Assembly: GCF_009671065.1 (NCBI RefSeq)
Contig: NZ_CP046027.1
Span: 558,001 to 622,000 of the forward strand
Reading direction: 5' to 3'
Source of the DNA: Neisseria brasiliensis
GTDB lineage: Bacteria; Pseudomonadota; Gammaproteobacteria; Burkholderiales; Neisseriaceae
Length of the DNA stretch: 64,000 nt
Positions 43,489-51,943 of the stretch are shown in pieces. How positions within the stretch are numbered: position 1 is the stretch's first letter; the number at the start of each line of letters is the position of its first letter. The translations under genes and the position numbers were made by a program. A model generated the notes under the pieces. It saw nothing but the letters and a program-made list of their open reading frames with translations, ran no database searches and had not been told where the DNA came from.

Positions 43489-44367
43489 ATGCACACTTTG
43501 GTTACCCTACTTTTCAAATCCTTTGCCGCCCTGCCGCTGCCGCTACTGCACGCGCTGGGCAACTTTTTAGGCGGCATGGCGTTTTATTTTCTCAAAAAAG
43601 ACCGCCAACGCGTGCGCGCCAATATGCGCCAAGCCGGTTTGCAGCCCGATGACAAGATGATTCAAACCGTGTTCCGCGAAACAGCCAAAGGCGGTTTGGA
43701 ACTGCCCGTGGCTTTTTTCAGACGGCCTGAAGAGATTGAAACGCTGTTTCAACAGGTCAATGGCTGGGAACACGTTCAGACGGCCTTAGACAATCAGCAG
43801 GGCTTACTATTCATCACGCCGCACATCGGCAGCTATGATTTGGCCGGACGCTACATCAGCCAGCAATTGCCGTTTCCGCTGACCGCCATGTACAAACCGC
43901 CGAAATTCAAAGCCGTCGATGCCGTGATGCAGGCCGGACGCGTGCGCGGCAAGGGTAAAACCGCGCCGACCAATATCCAAGGCGTGAAGCAGGTCATCAA
44001 AGCCCTGCGCGCGGGTGAAGCCACCATCGTACTGCCCGACCACGTGCCCGCGCCCGAAGAAGGCGGTGACGGCGTGTGGGTCGATTTCTTCGGCCGTCCT
44101 GCCTACACCATGACGCTGGCGGGCAAACTCGCCCAAGTCAAAGGCGTGAAAGCCCTGTTTTTCGTCGGCGAACGCTTACCCAACGGCCAAGGCTTTGCGC
44201 TGCACATCGAACCGCTGCAAGGCGAACTCAACGGCGACAAAGCCCACGATGCTCGCATCATCAATCAAAACGTGGAATATTGGATTCAACGTTTCCCAAC
44301 GCAGTATCTGTTTATGTACAACCGTTATAAGCGTCCGGCTGGTGCGCCGCAATCGCCGCTGGAATAA
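43489..44367 (+). CDS. lipid A biosynthesis acyltransferase (LpxL/LpxM family)
   Basis: A 292-residue membrane-associated enzyme adding a secondary acyl chain to Kdo2-lipid A. Start MHTLVTLLFKSF at 43489; earlier in-frame Met codons overlap the sRNA promoter region. Motifs: LLFITPHIGSYDLAGRYIS (His catalytic motif), AMYKPPKFKAVD, VLPDHVPAPEEGGDGVWVDFFGRPAYT and YNRYKRPAG. Neisseria has two such enzymes; the sequence alone does not decide between LpxL1 and LpxL2/HtrB. Gene pair metK-acyltransferase (divergent) is conserved in related genera as I recall. Confidence 0.9.
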   Translation: MHTLVTLLFKSFAALPLPLLHALGNFLGGMAFYFLKKDRQRVRANMRQAGLQPDDKMIQTVFRETAKGGLELPVAFFRRPEEIETLFQQVNGWEHVQTALDNQQGLLFITPHIGSYDLAGRYISQQLPFPLTAMYKPPKFKAVDAVMQAGRVRGKGKTAPTNIQGVKQVIKALRAGEATIVLPDHVPAPEEGGDGVWVDFFGRPAYTMTLAGKLAQVKGVKALFFVGERLPNGQGFALHIEPLQGELNGDKAHDARIINQNVEYWIQRFPTQYLFMYNRYKRPAGAPQSPLE

Positions 44368-44377
44368 ACCATACGAT

Positions 44378-44413
44378 AAAGGCCGTCTGAAAAACTTGTT
44401 TTCAGACGGCCTT
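44378..44413. terminator. bidirectional DUS terminator between the acyltransferase and cysE
   Basis: AAAGGCCGTCTGAAAAAC and its complement between convergent genes. Confidence 0.8.
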
Positions 44414-44427
44414 TACTATTCCATTCA

Positions 44428-45270
44428 TCAAATCACAAAATCCGCACCCGACAATTCAATATACTGATTCATATCCTGCGACGGCACTTTAGACGAACGG
44501 CCAATCGGTTTGGCCGGTACGCCGACCACGGTAATCGACGAGGGCACATCGGCCACCACCACACTGCCCGCGCCGATTTTGGCGTTCTCGCCGATTCGGA
44601 TATTGCCCAAAATCGAAGCGTTCGCGCCAATCATCACGCCGTCTGAAACTTTCGGGTGACGGTCGCCGCATTCCTTACCCGAGCCGCCCAAAGTCACGCC
44701 ATGCAAAATAGAAATATTGTTGCCCAACACGGCGGTTTCACCGGCCACAAAACCGGTGGCGTGGTCGAGCATCAGACCGTGGCCGAAACGTACTGCAGGG
44801 TGAATATCCACGCCGAACACTTCCGACATTCGGTTTTGCAGGAAATAAGACAAAGTTTTGCGGCCGTTGTTATACAGCCAATGGTTGATGCGGTGTGCCT
44901 GAATGGCGTGAAAACCTTTGAAATAAAGCAGCGGCAGAGAATATTCGTCACACGCGGGGTCACGCTCGTAAATAGCCTGCAAATCTTGTTTCATACTGTC
45001 GATAATGCAGCAATCATCGGCAAACGCTTGCAGGCAGATTTCGTTTAACGCGCGCACGTCCATAATCGGGCTGCCGAGTTTGCTGGATAAATGAAACGCC
45101 AACACGGCCTCGAGCGAATCGTGGCGCAATACTGTTTGATGCAGGAAACTGGCCAACATCGGTTCGGCGCTCGCCGCAGCCGTGGTTTCTTCAAGAATCG
45201 CGTTCCACAAATCGAAATCGCGGGTATTGAGATGGTCTTTTTTCGGAGGGGCGGACGTGATTTTTTTCAT
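44428..45270 (-). CDS. cysE: serine O-acetyltransferase
   Basis: A 280-residue enzyme for the first step of cysteine synthesis. The N-terminal helical part (about residues 1-140) has LRHDSLEAVLAFHLSSKLG and HRINHWLYN. The left-handed beta-helix shows hexapeptide repeats with DIHPAVRFGHGLMLDHATG, HGVTLGGSGKECGDRHP, VMIGANASILGNIRIGENAKIGAG and VPAKPIG. Length is slightly longer than E. coli CysE (273). It is convergent with the acyltransferase gene. Confidence 0.94.
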   Translation of the reverse strand: MKKITSAPPKKDHLNTRDFDLWNAILEETTAAASAEPMLASFLHQTVLRHDSLEAVLAFHLSSKLGSPIMDVRALNEICLQAFADDCCIIDSMKQDLQAIYERDPACDEYSLPLLYFKGFHAIQAHRINHWLYNNGRKTLSYFLQNRMSEVFGVDIHPAVRFGHGLMLDHATGFVAGETAVLGNNISILHGVTLGGSGKECGDRHPKVSDGVMIGANASILGNIRIGENAKIGAGSVVVADVPSSITVVGVPAKPIGRSSKVPSQDMNQYIELSGADFVI

Positions 45271-45393
45271 GATACAACAGGCCGTCTGAAACTGGTAAAA
45301 GCGTTATCTTACCGTTTTCATTGAATTTATCATAGCCAATTCGCAGATAAATTTATAACCAAAAGTTCTCTTACAGATTTAAAGGTTATTTGG

Positions 45394-45422
45394 CTTGAAA
45401 TTTTTTCAGACGGCCTTATATG
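45394..45422 (+). promoter_or_regulatory. heat-shock (sigma-32-like) promoter of grpE overlapping a DUS
   Basis: CTTGAAA, 13-base spacer, CCTTATATG. The spacer and start of the -10 coincide with a DUS complement (TTTCAGACGGCC). Same spacing as the dnaK promoter at 46253. Confidence 0.65.
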
Positions 45423-45464
45423 CGATTTATTAAACCATTCCCTGTTGAACGAAGGATGTCGGAC

Positions 45465-46037
45465 ATGACTGAACAAAACCCAAACATCGAAGAAGAAAAA
45501 GTAGAAACTCAAGCAGTGCAAGCCGCTGATGCTGCTGCCGCAACCGAAGCCGTTGAAGCCGAAGCCGCACCTGAGCCGACCATGGAAGATTTGCAGGCGC
45601 GTATTGAAGAATTGGAAGGCCAGCTCAAAGATGAGCAATTGCGCGGTTTGGCCAACGAGCAAAACCTGCGCCGCCGTCATCAGGAAGAAATCGCCGCCAC
45701 CCATAAATTTGCCGGCCAAAAATTTGCTGCTGAAATGCTGCCGGTGAAAGACTATTTGGAAATGGCTTTGCTGGATCAAAGCGGCAATTTCGAAGCCTTG
45801 AAAATGGGTGTGCAAATGACCCTGAACGAATTGCAAAAAGCATTCGACGCGACCCAAATCAAAGAAATCAACCCTGCTGTAGGCGACAAACTCGACCCGC
45901 ACCAACACCAAGCCGTGCAAACCGTGGTGAGCGAGCAAGAGCCAAACACCATCGTCAATGTGATGAAAAAAGGCTATTCATTGTCTGAGCGCGTGTTGCG
46001 TCCGGCCATGGTCGTGGTGGCAAAAAAAGAAGATTGA
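45465..46037 (+). CDS. grpE: nucleotide exchange factor GrpE
   Basis: A 190-residue co-chaperone releasing ADP from DnaK. I chose MTEQNPN at 45465, about 9 bases after GAAGGA; an ATG at 45456 would overlap that ribosome site. An acidic N-terminal tail and a long coiled coil (about 45-80) precede the beta domain with GDKLDPHQHQAVQTV and the C-terminal VLRPAMVVVAK. It lies 320 bases before dnaK in the same direction; dnaJ is not in the window. Confidence 0.95.
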   Translation: MTEQNPNIEEEKVETQAVQAADAAAATEAVEAEAAPEPTMEDLQARIEELEGQLKDEQLRGLANEQNLRRRHQEEIAATHKFAGQKFAAEMLPVKDYLEMALLDQSGNFEALKMGVQMTLNELQKAFDATQIKEINPAVGDKLDPHQHQAVQTVVSEQEPNTIVNVMKKGYSLSERVLRPAMVVVAKKED

Positions 46038-46252
46038 AAGCACCGCTTGATGCTGTTTATCAAGCATAAAATTTTCAGACGGCCTTATCCTATGCCGGTA
46101 ACCAACACACCGCTTTTAGAAAATCATTCCGAACCATCGGAACACGATTCGGATAACAAGGCCGTCTGAAAAATCAAACCAATATTCCAAACAGCCTGTG
46201 GATAAATAAATCAAGCACTTGAATTAAATCATAAAAAAATTTCACTCCAAGC

Positions 46253-46281
46253 CTTGAAAAAAAAATTGAACACCCTTATCT
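46253..46281 (+). promoter_or_regulatory. heat-shock (sigma-32-like) promoter of dnaK
   Basis: CTTGAAA, 13-base spacer, CCCTTATCT, about 77 bases before dnaK. The 320-base spacer 46038-46357 otherwise holds a DUS complement near 46073-46084, a DUS near 46159-46170 and AT-rich DNA. Confidence 0.65.
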
Positions 46282-46357
46282 ACAAGCCAACTGAACGACA
46301 AGTTCAAACCAATTCATTAATCAGTAATTTAAATTTTTCACCAGGAGCTATCACACT

Positions 46358-48286
46358 ATGGCAAAAGTAATCGGTATTGACTTGGGTACAACCAACTCAT
46401 GCGTATCCATCTCTGAAAATGGTCAAACCAAAGTGATTGAAAACGCCGAAGGCGCGCGTACCACCCCGTCTGTGGTTGCCTACCTTGACGGCAACGAAGT
46501 ATTGGTCGGCGCACCGGCCAAACGCCAAGCAGTTACCAATGCAAAAAACACCATCTACGCGGCCAAACGCTTAATCGGCCACAAATTTGAAGATAAAGAA
46601 GTACAACGCGACATCGAAACCATGCCGTTTGAAATCATCAAAGCATCAAATGGCGATGCTTGGGTGAAAGCGCAAGGCAAAGAATTGTCGCCTCCGCAAG
46701 TTTCGGCTGAAGTATTGCGCAAAATGAAAGAAGCGGCTGAAGCCTACTTGGGCGAGAAAGTGACTGAAGCGGTGATTACCGTTCCGGCTTACTTCAACGA
46801 CAGCCAACGTCAAGCCACCAAAGATGCCGGCCGCATTGCCGGTTTGGATGTAAAACGCATCATCAACGAGCCGACCGCAGCCGCATTGGCTTTCGGTATG
46901 GACAAAGTATCCGGCGGTGACCGCAAAGTAGCGGTTTACGACTTGGGCGGCGGTACTTTCGATATTTCCATCATCGAAATTGCCGATGTGGATGGCGACA
47001 AACAGTTTGAAGTATTGGCTACCAACGGCGACACCTTCTTGGGCGGCGAGGACTTCGACCAACGCATCATCGACTTCATCATTGACGAGTTCAAAAAAGA
47101 ACAAGGCATTGATTTGAAAGGTGATCCAATGGCCATGCAGCGTGTAAAAGAAGCTGCTGAAAAAGCCAAAATCGAATTGTCGAGCGGTCAGCAAACCGAA
47201 ATCAACCTGCCTTACATCACCATGGATGCGAGCGGCCCGAAACACTTGGTATTGAAACTGAGCCGTGCCAAATTCGAATCTTTGGTTGAAGATTTGATTA
47301 AACGTTCTATCGAACCTTGCCGCATCGCCTTGCAAGACGCAGGCTTGAGCGCAGGTCAAATTGACGACGTGATTTTGGTGGGCGGTCAAACCCGTATGCC
47401 TAAAGTGCAAGAAGAAGTAGAAAAATTCTTCGGCAAAGCCCCACGCAAAGACGTGAACCCAGACGAAGCCGTGGCTGTTGGTGCGGCGATTCAAGGTGAA
47501 GTATTGGGCGGCGGCCGCAGCGACGTATTGCTGCTCGACGTGACTCCGTTGTCTTTGGGTATCGAAACCATGGGCGGCGTGATGACCAAGCTGATTCAGA
47601 AAAACACCACCATTCCGACCAAAGCATCACAAACCTTCTCTACCGCCGAAGACAACCAATCGGCTGTAACGATTCATGTGTTGCAAGGCGAACGTGAGCG
47701 TGCTTCTGCCAATAAATCATTGGGTCAGTTCAACTTGGGCGACATCGCTCCGGCACCACGCGGTATGCCGCAAATCGAAGTAACCTTCGACATTGACGCC
47801 AACGGTATCTTGCACGTTTCCGCCAAAGACAAAGGCACCGGCAAAGCTGCCAACATCACCATCCAAGGTTCTTCAGGCTTGAGCGAAGAAGAAATCGAAC
47901 GCATGGTGAAAGACGCGGAAGCCAACGCGGAAGAAGATAAAAAACTGACCGAATTGGTCGCTTCACGCAACCAAGCCGAAGCCCTGATTCACTCAGTGAA
48001 AAAATCTTTGGCCGACTACGGTGACAAACTGGATGCCGATGAAAAAGCAAAAATCGAAGAAGCGTTGACTGCTGCCGAAGAAGCCGTAAAAGGCGACGAC
48101 AAAGCCGACATCGACGCCAAAGCCGAAGCCTTGGGTGCTGCCAGCCAAAAACTGGGCGAAATGGTTTACGCCCAAGCACAAGCCGAAGCCCAAGCAGGTG
48201 AAGGCGCAGCACAAGACGGCGCAGCGAAAAAAGACGACGATGTGGTTGACGCCGATTTTGAAGAAGTGAAAGACGACAAGAAATAA
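46358..48286 (+). CDS. dnaK: chaperone DnaK (Hsp70)
   Basis: A 642-residue Hsp70. The ATPase domain begins KVIGIDLGTTNSCVSI and includes VITVPAYFNDSQRQATKDAG, IINEPTAAALAFG, VYDLGGGTFDISIIE and VILVGGQTRMPKVQ. The substrate domain follows DVTPLSLGIETMGGVMTKLI. The lid ends in an acidic tail VVDADFEEVKDDKK. The start is preceded by CAGGAG. A heat-shock promoter and a factor-independent terminator frame it. Confidence 0.98.
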   Translation: MAKVIGIDLGTTNSCVSISENGQTKVIENAEGARTTPSVVAYLDGNEVLVGAPAKRQAVTNAKNTIYAAKRLIGHKFEDKEVQRDIETMPFEIIKASNGDAWVKAQGKELSPPQVSAEVLRKMKEAAEAYLGEKVTEAVITVPAYFNDSQRQATKDAGRIAGLDVKRIINEPTAAALAFGMDKVSGGDRKVAVYDLGGGTFDISIIEIADVDGDKQFEVLATNGDTFLGGEDFDQRIIDFIIDEFKKEQGIDLKGDPMAMQRVKEAAEKAKIELSSGQQTEINLPYITMDASGPKHLVLKLSRAKFESLVEDLIKRSIEPCRIALQDAGLSAGQIDDVILVGGQTRMPKVQEEVEKFFGKAPRKDVNPDEAVAVGAAIQGEVLGGGRSDVLLLDVTPLSLGIETMGGVMTKLIQKNTTIPTKASQTFSTAEDNQSAVTIHVLQGERERASANKSLGQFNLGDIAPAPRGMPQIEVTFDIDANGILHVSAKDKGTGKAANITIQGSSGLSEEEIERMVKDAEANAEEDKKLTELVASRNQAEALIHSVKKSLADYGDKLDADEKAKIEEALTAAEEAVKGDDKADIDAKAEALGAASQKLGEMVYAQAQAEAQAGEGAAQDGAAKKDDDVVDADFEEVKDDKK

Positions 48287-48317
48287 GGCTGTCTGAAACC
48301 GAATCAATCGTGATACA

Positions 48318-48347
48318 AACGCGAACCTTTTGAGGTTCGCGTTTTTT
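48318..48347 (+). terminator. factor-independent terminator of dnaK (no DUS)
   Basis: AACGCGAACC-TTTTGA-GGTTCGCGTT followed by T run. A degenerate GGCTGTCTGAAA sits just before it. The rest of the 311-base spacer to the next gene shows one DUS near 48360 and no gene. Confidence 0.85.
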
Positions 48348-48597
48348 ATGGTCATTTTAGGCCGTCTGAAAAAACGACTACTGCAAAATAGGTTAAAGGC
48401 ATTTCAGCTGTTTAACCTAACAACTTAATAAAACCACATTTCCCCGCCATTTGTTCACCATCGCCAAATCATTTTGTTTCAATTTCGCCAAACGCCGACA
48501 CCTCTTAACACTGAAAAGGCGAATAATGCGTTCCGCGATACGGCAAATTTCACAGCCTATCCCCCTTACTTATTTCCCCACACTTGAAAGGTTCTCT

Positions 48598-48888
48598 ATG
48601 AACACCCTGACTAAAATCGCTTCTTTACTGATGGTTTCTACCAGCCTGATGGCTGCACCTTTGGCTTCTGCCACACCGCATGATCACAAACCGGCACAAA
48701 CCAAACAAGTTAAAAAACAGGCTAAGAAAACCGTCAAACACAAAAAAGCCGCGCAGCCGAAAAAAGTCGTACACGCTAAAAAAGCCGCCCCTAAAAAAGC
48801 CGTTAAAGCCAAAAAAGCGGCACCTAAAAAAGTGGCAAAGAAAAACGTGAAGCGAGTAAAACACGCCCAACACCGCGCACATCGCTAA
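48598..48888 (+). CDS. exported Lys/Ala-rich histone H1-like basic protein
   Basis: A 96-residue protein with a Sec signal (MNTLTKIASLLMVSTSLMAA, cleavage near ASA-TP at residue 26). The mature chain is about 70 residues, more than a third Lys, with AAPKKAVKAKKAAPKKVAKK repeats and a His/Arg end. This composition resembles histone H1-like or AlgP-type tails, but the signal predicts periplasmic or surface location. Function unknown; polyanion binding such as extracellular DNA or LPS is possible. Start has a GAAAGG site. It is convergent with the RTX gene over a shared terminator. Confidence 0.75.
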   Translation: MNTLTKIASLLMVSTSLMAAPLASATPHDHKPAQTKQVKKQAKKTVKHKKAAQPKKVVHAKKAAPKKAVKAKKAAPKKVAKKNVKRVKHAQHRAHR

Positions 48889-48912
48889 TCGGGCACACAA
48901 TCAGTCAAAAGA

Positions 48913-48946
48913 AAAACGGGTTCTGTCAAACAGAACCCGTTTTTTC
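48913..48946. terminator. bidirectional hairpin terminator
   Basis: AACGGGTTCTG-TCAAA-CAGAACCCGTT with flanking A and T runs, between convergent genes; no DUS. Confidence 0.88.
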
Positions 48947-48963
48947 AATTGTTCAATAGCTGA

Positions 48964-49881
48964 TTAAGCTACGCATTGAACCTGACATTGAATTGCCGCA
49001 TCGTCGATGACGTTGAAGCAATCAGCGCTGATGCAACCATAAGCCGATTTGCCCAAAGCTTGGTTGATTTGTTGTGCATCAATCGAACCATTTTCTTGTT
49101 GGAAGAAGAAGGCATCCAATTGGTTGTTGGCACCATAGAACCAATCGTTGATGGTGGTTGAGTTGCCGTCTTTAGTGGTCACAACCAAATCTTCACACAC
49201 GCGATTGAAGGTCACATCGCTCAAGCAAACATCGTCGTAGAAGAACAAAACATCGGTGCCGCAACCATCATCGCAATTGTTGATCACATCTTGGCCTGCG
49301 CTGAAAGTGTAAGTGTCGTTGCCAATACCGCCAACCATGACATCGCAGCCATCTTCACCGTTCAGGCAATCGTCGCCATTGCCGCCGTAAAGCACATCGT
49401 TGCCGCTGCCGCCATACATGTGGTCGTTGCCGTCACCGTCGTACAAAGTATCGTGACCGGCACCACCGTCTAAGTGGTTGTTACCGCTGTTGCCGGTTAA
49501 TACGTTGTTTTGTGCATTGCCGGTCAAGCACAAGTCTTCACAACCCAGAGCAGTGATATTTTCAACGTGGTCAGAAAGCGTGTAATCAACAGAAGTCTTC
49601 ACGGTATCCACGCCTTCGCCGGCGCACTCAATCACTTCATCACAAGTGTCGTCAACAAAATAAGTGTCGTTGCCCTTGCCGCCAAACATTTTATCGGCAC
49701 CACCTTTACCGCCATTCAGCGTAGCGTTGCCCGCACCACCTTCCAGCGTATCATCACCATCGCGACCGTATAATTTGTCGTTCAGGATGCTGCCTTTCAA
49801 ATAATCTGCCGCTGCGGTGCCGGTGATGTTGTAGCCCCAGCCGTTCCAGATTTTGCTTACAGTTGCATGCGTTTTGTTCAT
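48964..49881 (-). CDS. cysteine-rich RTX (hemolysin-type calcium-binding) protein
   Basis: A 305-residue protein dominated by GGxGxDxLx nonapeptides, such as YGRDGDDTLEGGAGN (residues 38-52), HLDGGAGHDTLYDGDGNDHMYGG and VLYGGNGDDCLNGEDGCD. A SNDTYTF-like module (GNDTYTFSAGQDVI) and a DxLxF strand follow. There is no Sec signal, as expected for type I secretion. It contains 14 Cys, many paired two to ten residues apart (TCDEVIEC, GCEDLC, CDDGC, CISADC, CQVQC). RTX proteins are normally almost free of Cys, so this is unusual. No secretion genes are nearby. Upstream DNA has a Fur-like motif and a long palindrome. Confidence 0.82.
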   Translation of the reverse strand: MNKTHATVSKIWNGWGYNITGTAAADYLKGSILNDKLYGRDGDDTLEGGAGNATLNGGKGGADKMFGGKGNDTYFVDDTCDEVIECAGEGVDTVKTSVDYTLSDHVENITALGCEDLCLTGNAQNNVLTGNSGNNHLDGGAGHDTLYDGDGNDHMYGGSGNDVLYGGNGDDCLNGEDGCDVMVGGIGNDTYTFSAGQDVINNCDDGCGTDVLFFYDDVCLSDVTFNRVCEDLVVTTKDGNSTTINDWFYGANNQLDAFFFQQENGSIDAQQINQALGKSAYGCISADCFNVIDDAAIQCQVQCVA

Positions 49882-50011
49882 TGTTACACTCCCAGTTTAA
49901 ATTAAATTAAAATAATCAAGGAGCAAAATATTTTCCCAAGTAATTTTTTTGGTGTAATGCACTCTTCTTCTTTGACAACTTCTGTGACTTCCGAAATACG
50001 GCTTAATTTTT

Positions 50012-50026
50012 CGATAATCGTTATTA
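50012..50026. promoter_or_regulatory. possible Fur box upstream of the RTX gene
   Basis: CGATAATCGTTATTA resembles the 7-1-7 Fur pattern TGATAAT-n-ATTATCA with a few mismatches. It lies about 130 bases upstream of the RTX start. Tentative. Confidence 0.3.
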
Positions 50027-50028
50027 TT

Positions 50029-50075
50029 TACCATTTAAATATCATATGCCTAATTAATATGATATTTAAATGGTA
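50029..50075. repeat. perfect 19-bp-arm AT-rich palindrome
   Basis: TACCATTTAAATATCATAT, a 9-base loop GCCTAATTA, then the exact complement. It lies between the RTX gene and the rhlE terminator in a 304-base spacer (49882-50185). It has no T-run typical of terminators. Confidence 0.85.
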
Positions 50076-50107
50076 GATAGATAGCTTATTTTCCCAGCAG
50101 AATGAAA

Positions 50108-50153
50108 AAGGCCGTCTGAAATGTTTGCTCAAGAAACATTTCAGACGGCCTGT
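50108..50153 (-). terminator. extended DUS inverted-pair terminator of rhlE
   Basis: GGCCGTCTGAAATGTTT and its full complement with a 7-base loop, longer than the usual DUS stem. Confidence 0.82.
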
Positions 50154-50185
50154 TGATTGTTTAACTTAATGACACATCACGCCAT

Positions 50186-51604
50186 TTAATTTACCCCGAA
50201 ATTCGGTTGCAGCAAGGCGCAAGGTTGGTGCTCGCCGCGGCGACGGCGGTTGCGTCCGGCAATTTTACCGCAAGCCACACCCGGGTCATTGCGGTCGGTG
50301 CGCGCTTTGTCTTGTCGCTCGATGCGCTCATTACGCTCGCTGCGGTCATTGCGTTGATAACGTTCACCGCGCGGGCTGCGCTCTTTGCGTTCATCATCAC
50401 GGCTGCGGCTTTCAGACGGCCTGCGTTGCGGTTCTGCCGCAGCGTCACCACCCCACCATACCGGTTCAAAACCTTCAATGCGTTCTACCGGCAAATCGTT
50501 GCCGATTAAGGTTTTGATGGATTCAAACATTTTCTGTTCGGTTTTATCCATCAAGGAAATCGCCACACCATCGGCACCGGCGCGACCGGTTCGGCCGATA
50601 CGATGCACATAGTCTTCTGCTTGGCTTGGCAACTCGTAGTTAATCACAAACGGCAGTTCGGCAATGTCGAGGCCGCGCGCGGCCACATCGGTGGCCACCA
50701 GCACGCGCAGACTGCCTTCTTTAAAGGCATTGAGCGTTTCCAAACGCGTTTGCTGCGATTTGTCGCCGTGAATCGACTGGGCGGCAATGTTGCGGCGCAC
50801 CAAATCGCGGGTCACTTGATCGACGCTTTGCTTGGTTTTGCAGAACACAATCACTTGATTCATGTTCAAATCAACAATCAAACGCTCCAACAGATTGCGC
50901 TTCTGTATGCCGTCCACCGCGATGATGTGCTGCTCGACATTGGCATTGGTGGTGTTTTGCGCAGCCACTTCGACCAATTCCGGCGCATTCATAAAATCTT
51001 GCGCCAACTTGCGAATCGGCGGCGAGAAGGTGGCGGAAAACAGCAAAGTTTGGCGCTGCTTCGGCAGCATCTGCATGATTTTGCGGATGTCGTCGATGAA
51101 GCCCATGTCCAACATACGATCAGCTTCGTCCAACACCACAATTTCGACTTTGTTTAAGTTGATGTTTTTTTGTTTCACATGGTCGAGCAAGCGGCCGACG
51201 GTGGCCACCACGATTTCGCAACCGGCACGCAGCTCGGCGGTTTGTTTGTCCATGCTCACGCCGCCGAACAAAACGGTATGGCGCAGCGGCAGGTTTTTGA
51301 TATAGCCCGTCACATTTTGGTCGATTTGGTCGGCCAATTCACGCGTCGGCGTCAACACCAGCATACGCACCGGATGCATGGCCGGCGATGTGCTGGCGGT
51401 GGCATAGCGTTTGAGCCGCTCCAAGCTCGGCAGCATAAACGCGGCGGTTTTACCGGTGCCGGTTTGCGCGGCGGCCAGCAAATCGTGTCCGGCCAAGGCT
51501 TTCGGAATGGCGGCCGCCTGAATCGGCGTCGGGTTTTCATAGCCTTGCTGGCTTAAGGCAGAAACGATTTCATTGCCCAAGCCTAAAGTTGCAAATGGAT
51601 TCAT
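50186..51604 (-). CDS. rhlE: DEAD-box RNA helicase RhlE
   Basis: A 472-residue helicase. Q motif NPTPIQAAAIP, motif I AQTGTGKTAAFMLP, motif Ia PTRELADQI, DEAD box VLDEADRMLDMGF, SAT motif LFSATFSPPI, HRIGRTGRAG, and a C-terminal Arg/Glu/Asn/Asp-rich tail (about residues 390-450) typical of RNA-binding extensions. It remodels RNA in ribosome assembly or decay. A DUS lies in the tail coding region (RRPSESRS). Start MNPFATLGLG at 51604. Confidence 0.92.
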   Translation of the reverse strand: MNPFATLGLGNEIVSALSQQGYENPTPIQAAAIPKALAGHDLLAAAQTGTGKTAAFMLPSLERLKRYATASTSPAMHPVRMLVLTPTRELADQIDQNVTGYIKNLPLRHTVLFGGVSMDKQTAELRAGCEIVVATVGRLLDHVKQKNINLNKVEIVVLDEADRMLDMGFIDDIRKIMQMLPKQRQTLLFSATFSPPIRKLAQDFMNAPELVEVAAQNTTNANVEQHIIAVDGIQKRNLLERLIVDLNMNQVIVFCKTKQSVDQVTRDLVRRNIAAQSIHGDKSQQTRLETLNAFKEGSLRVLVATDVAARGLDIAELPFVINYELPSQAEDYVHRIGRTGRAGADGVAISLMDKTEQKMFESIKTLIGNDLPVERIEGFEPVWWGGDAAAEPQRRPSESRSRDDERKERSPRGERYQRNDRSERNERIERQDKARTDRNDPGVACGKIAGRNRRRRGEHQPCALLQPNFGVN

Positions 51605-51943
51605 AGACGTATCTTTCTGTTTCAGACGGCCTATTTAAGCAATGCCGTCTGAAAAAAGGAATCAGGATAATAGATTGAAACCGCAACGCGAAATGTCTGC
51701 GGCTGAAAATAAAGAATAAGAAAATGAATTATGCCACAAAACGCGCCCTGCTCCCACCGGAATCAGCGACAAAAGCCAACAAACAGGCCGTCTGAACACG
51801 CCACGCTGTCATTCATATCGCAACCAATCACGATAAGCGGATTTTATCGTGATTATTGCACCGAACAAGCAATTTCGTGCTAAAGTACTACTTCCTTTAA
51901 CCTACTATTTTTTCGGGAAAAATCCCTTTTAAAAGGAACTCAG
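51605..51943. other. intergenic region, rhlE and glycine-zipper promoters
   Basis: 339 bases without a gene. It contains an inverted DUS pair at 51620-51654 (TTTCAGACGGC and GCCGTCTGAAA) and a single DUS near 51785. A poly-pyrimidine/AT stretch before 51944 probably contains the promoter of the next gene. Confidence 0.5.

Noticed and set aside
46646..47494. Long minus-strand frame inside dnaK
   Set aside because: It is antisense to a fully conserved Hsp70 and has no family features.
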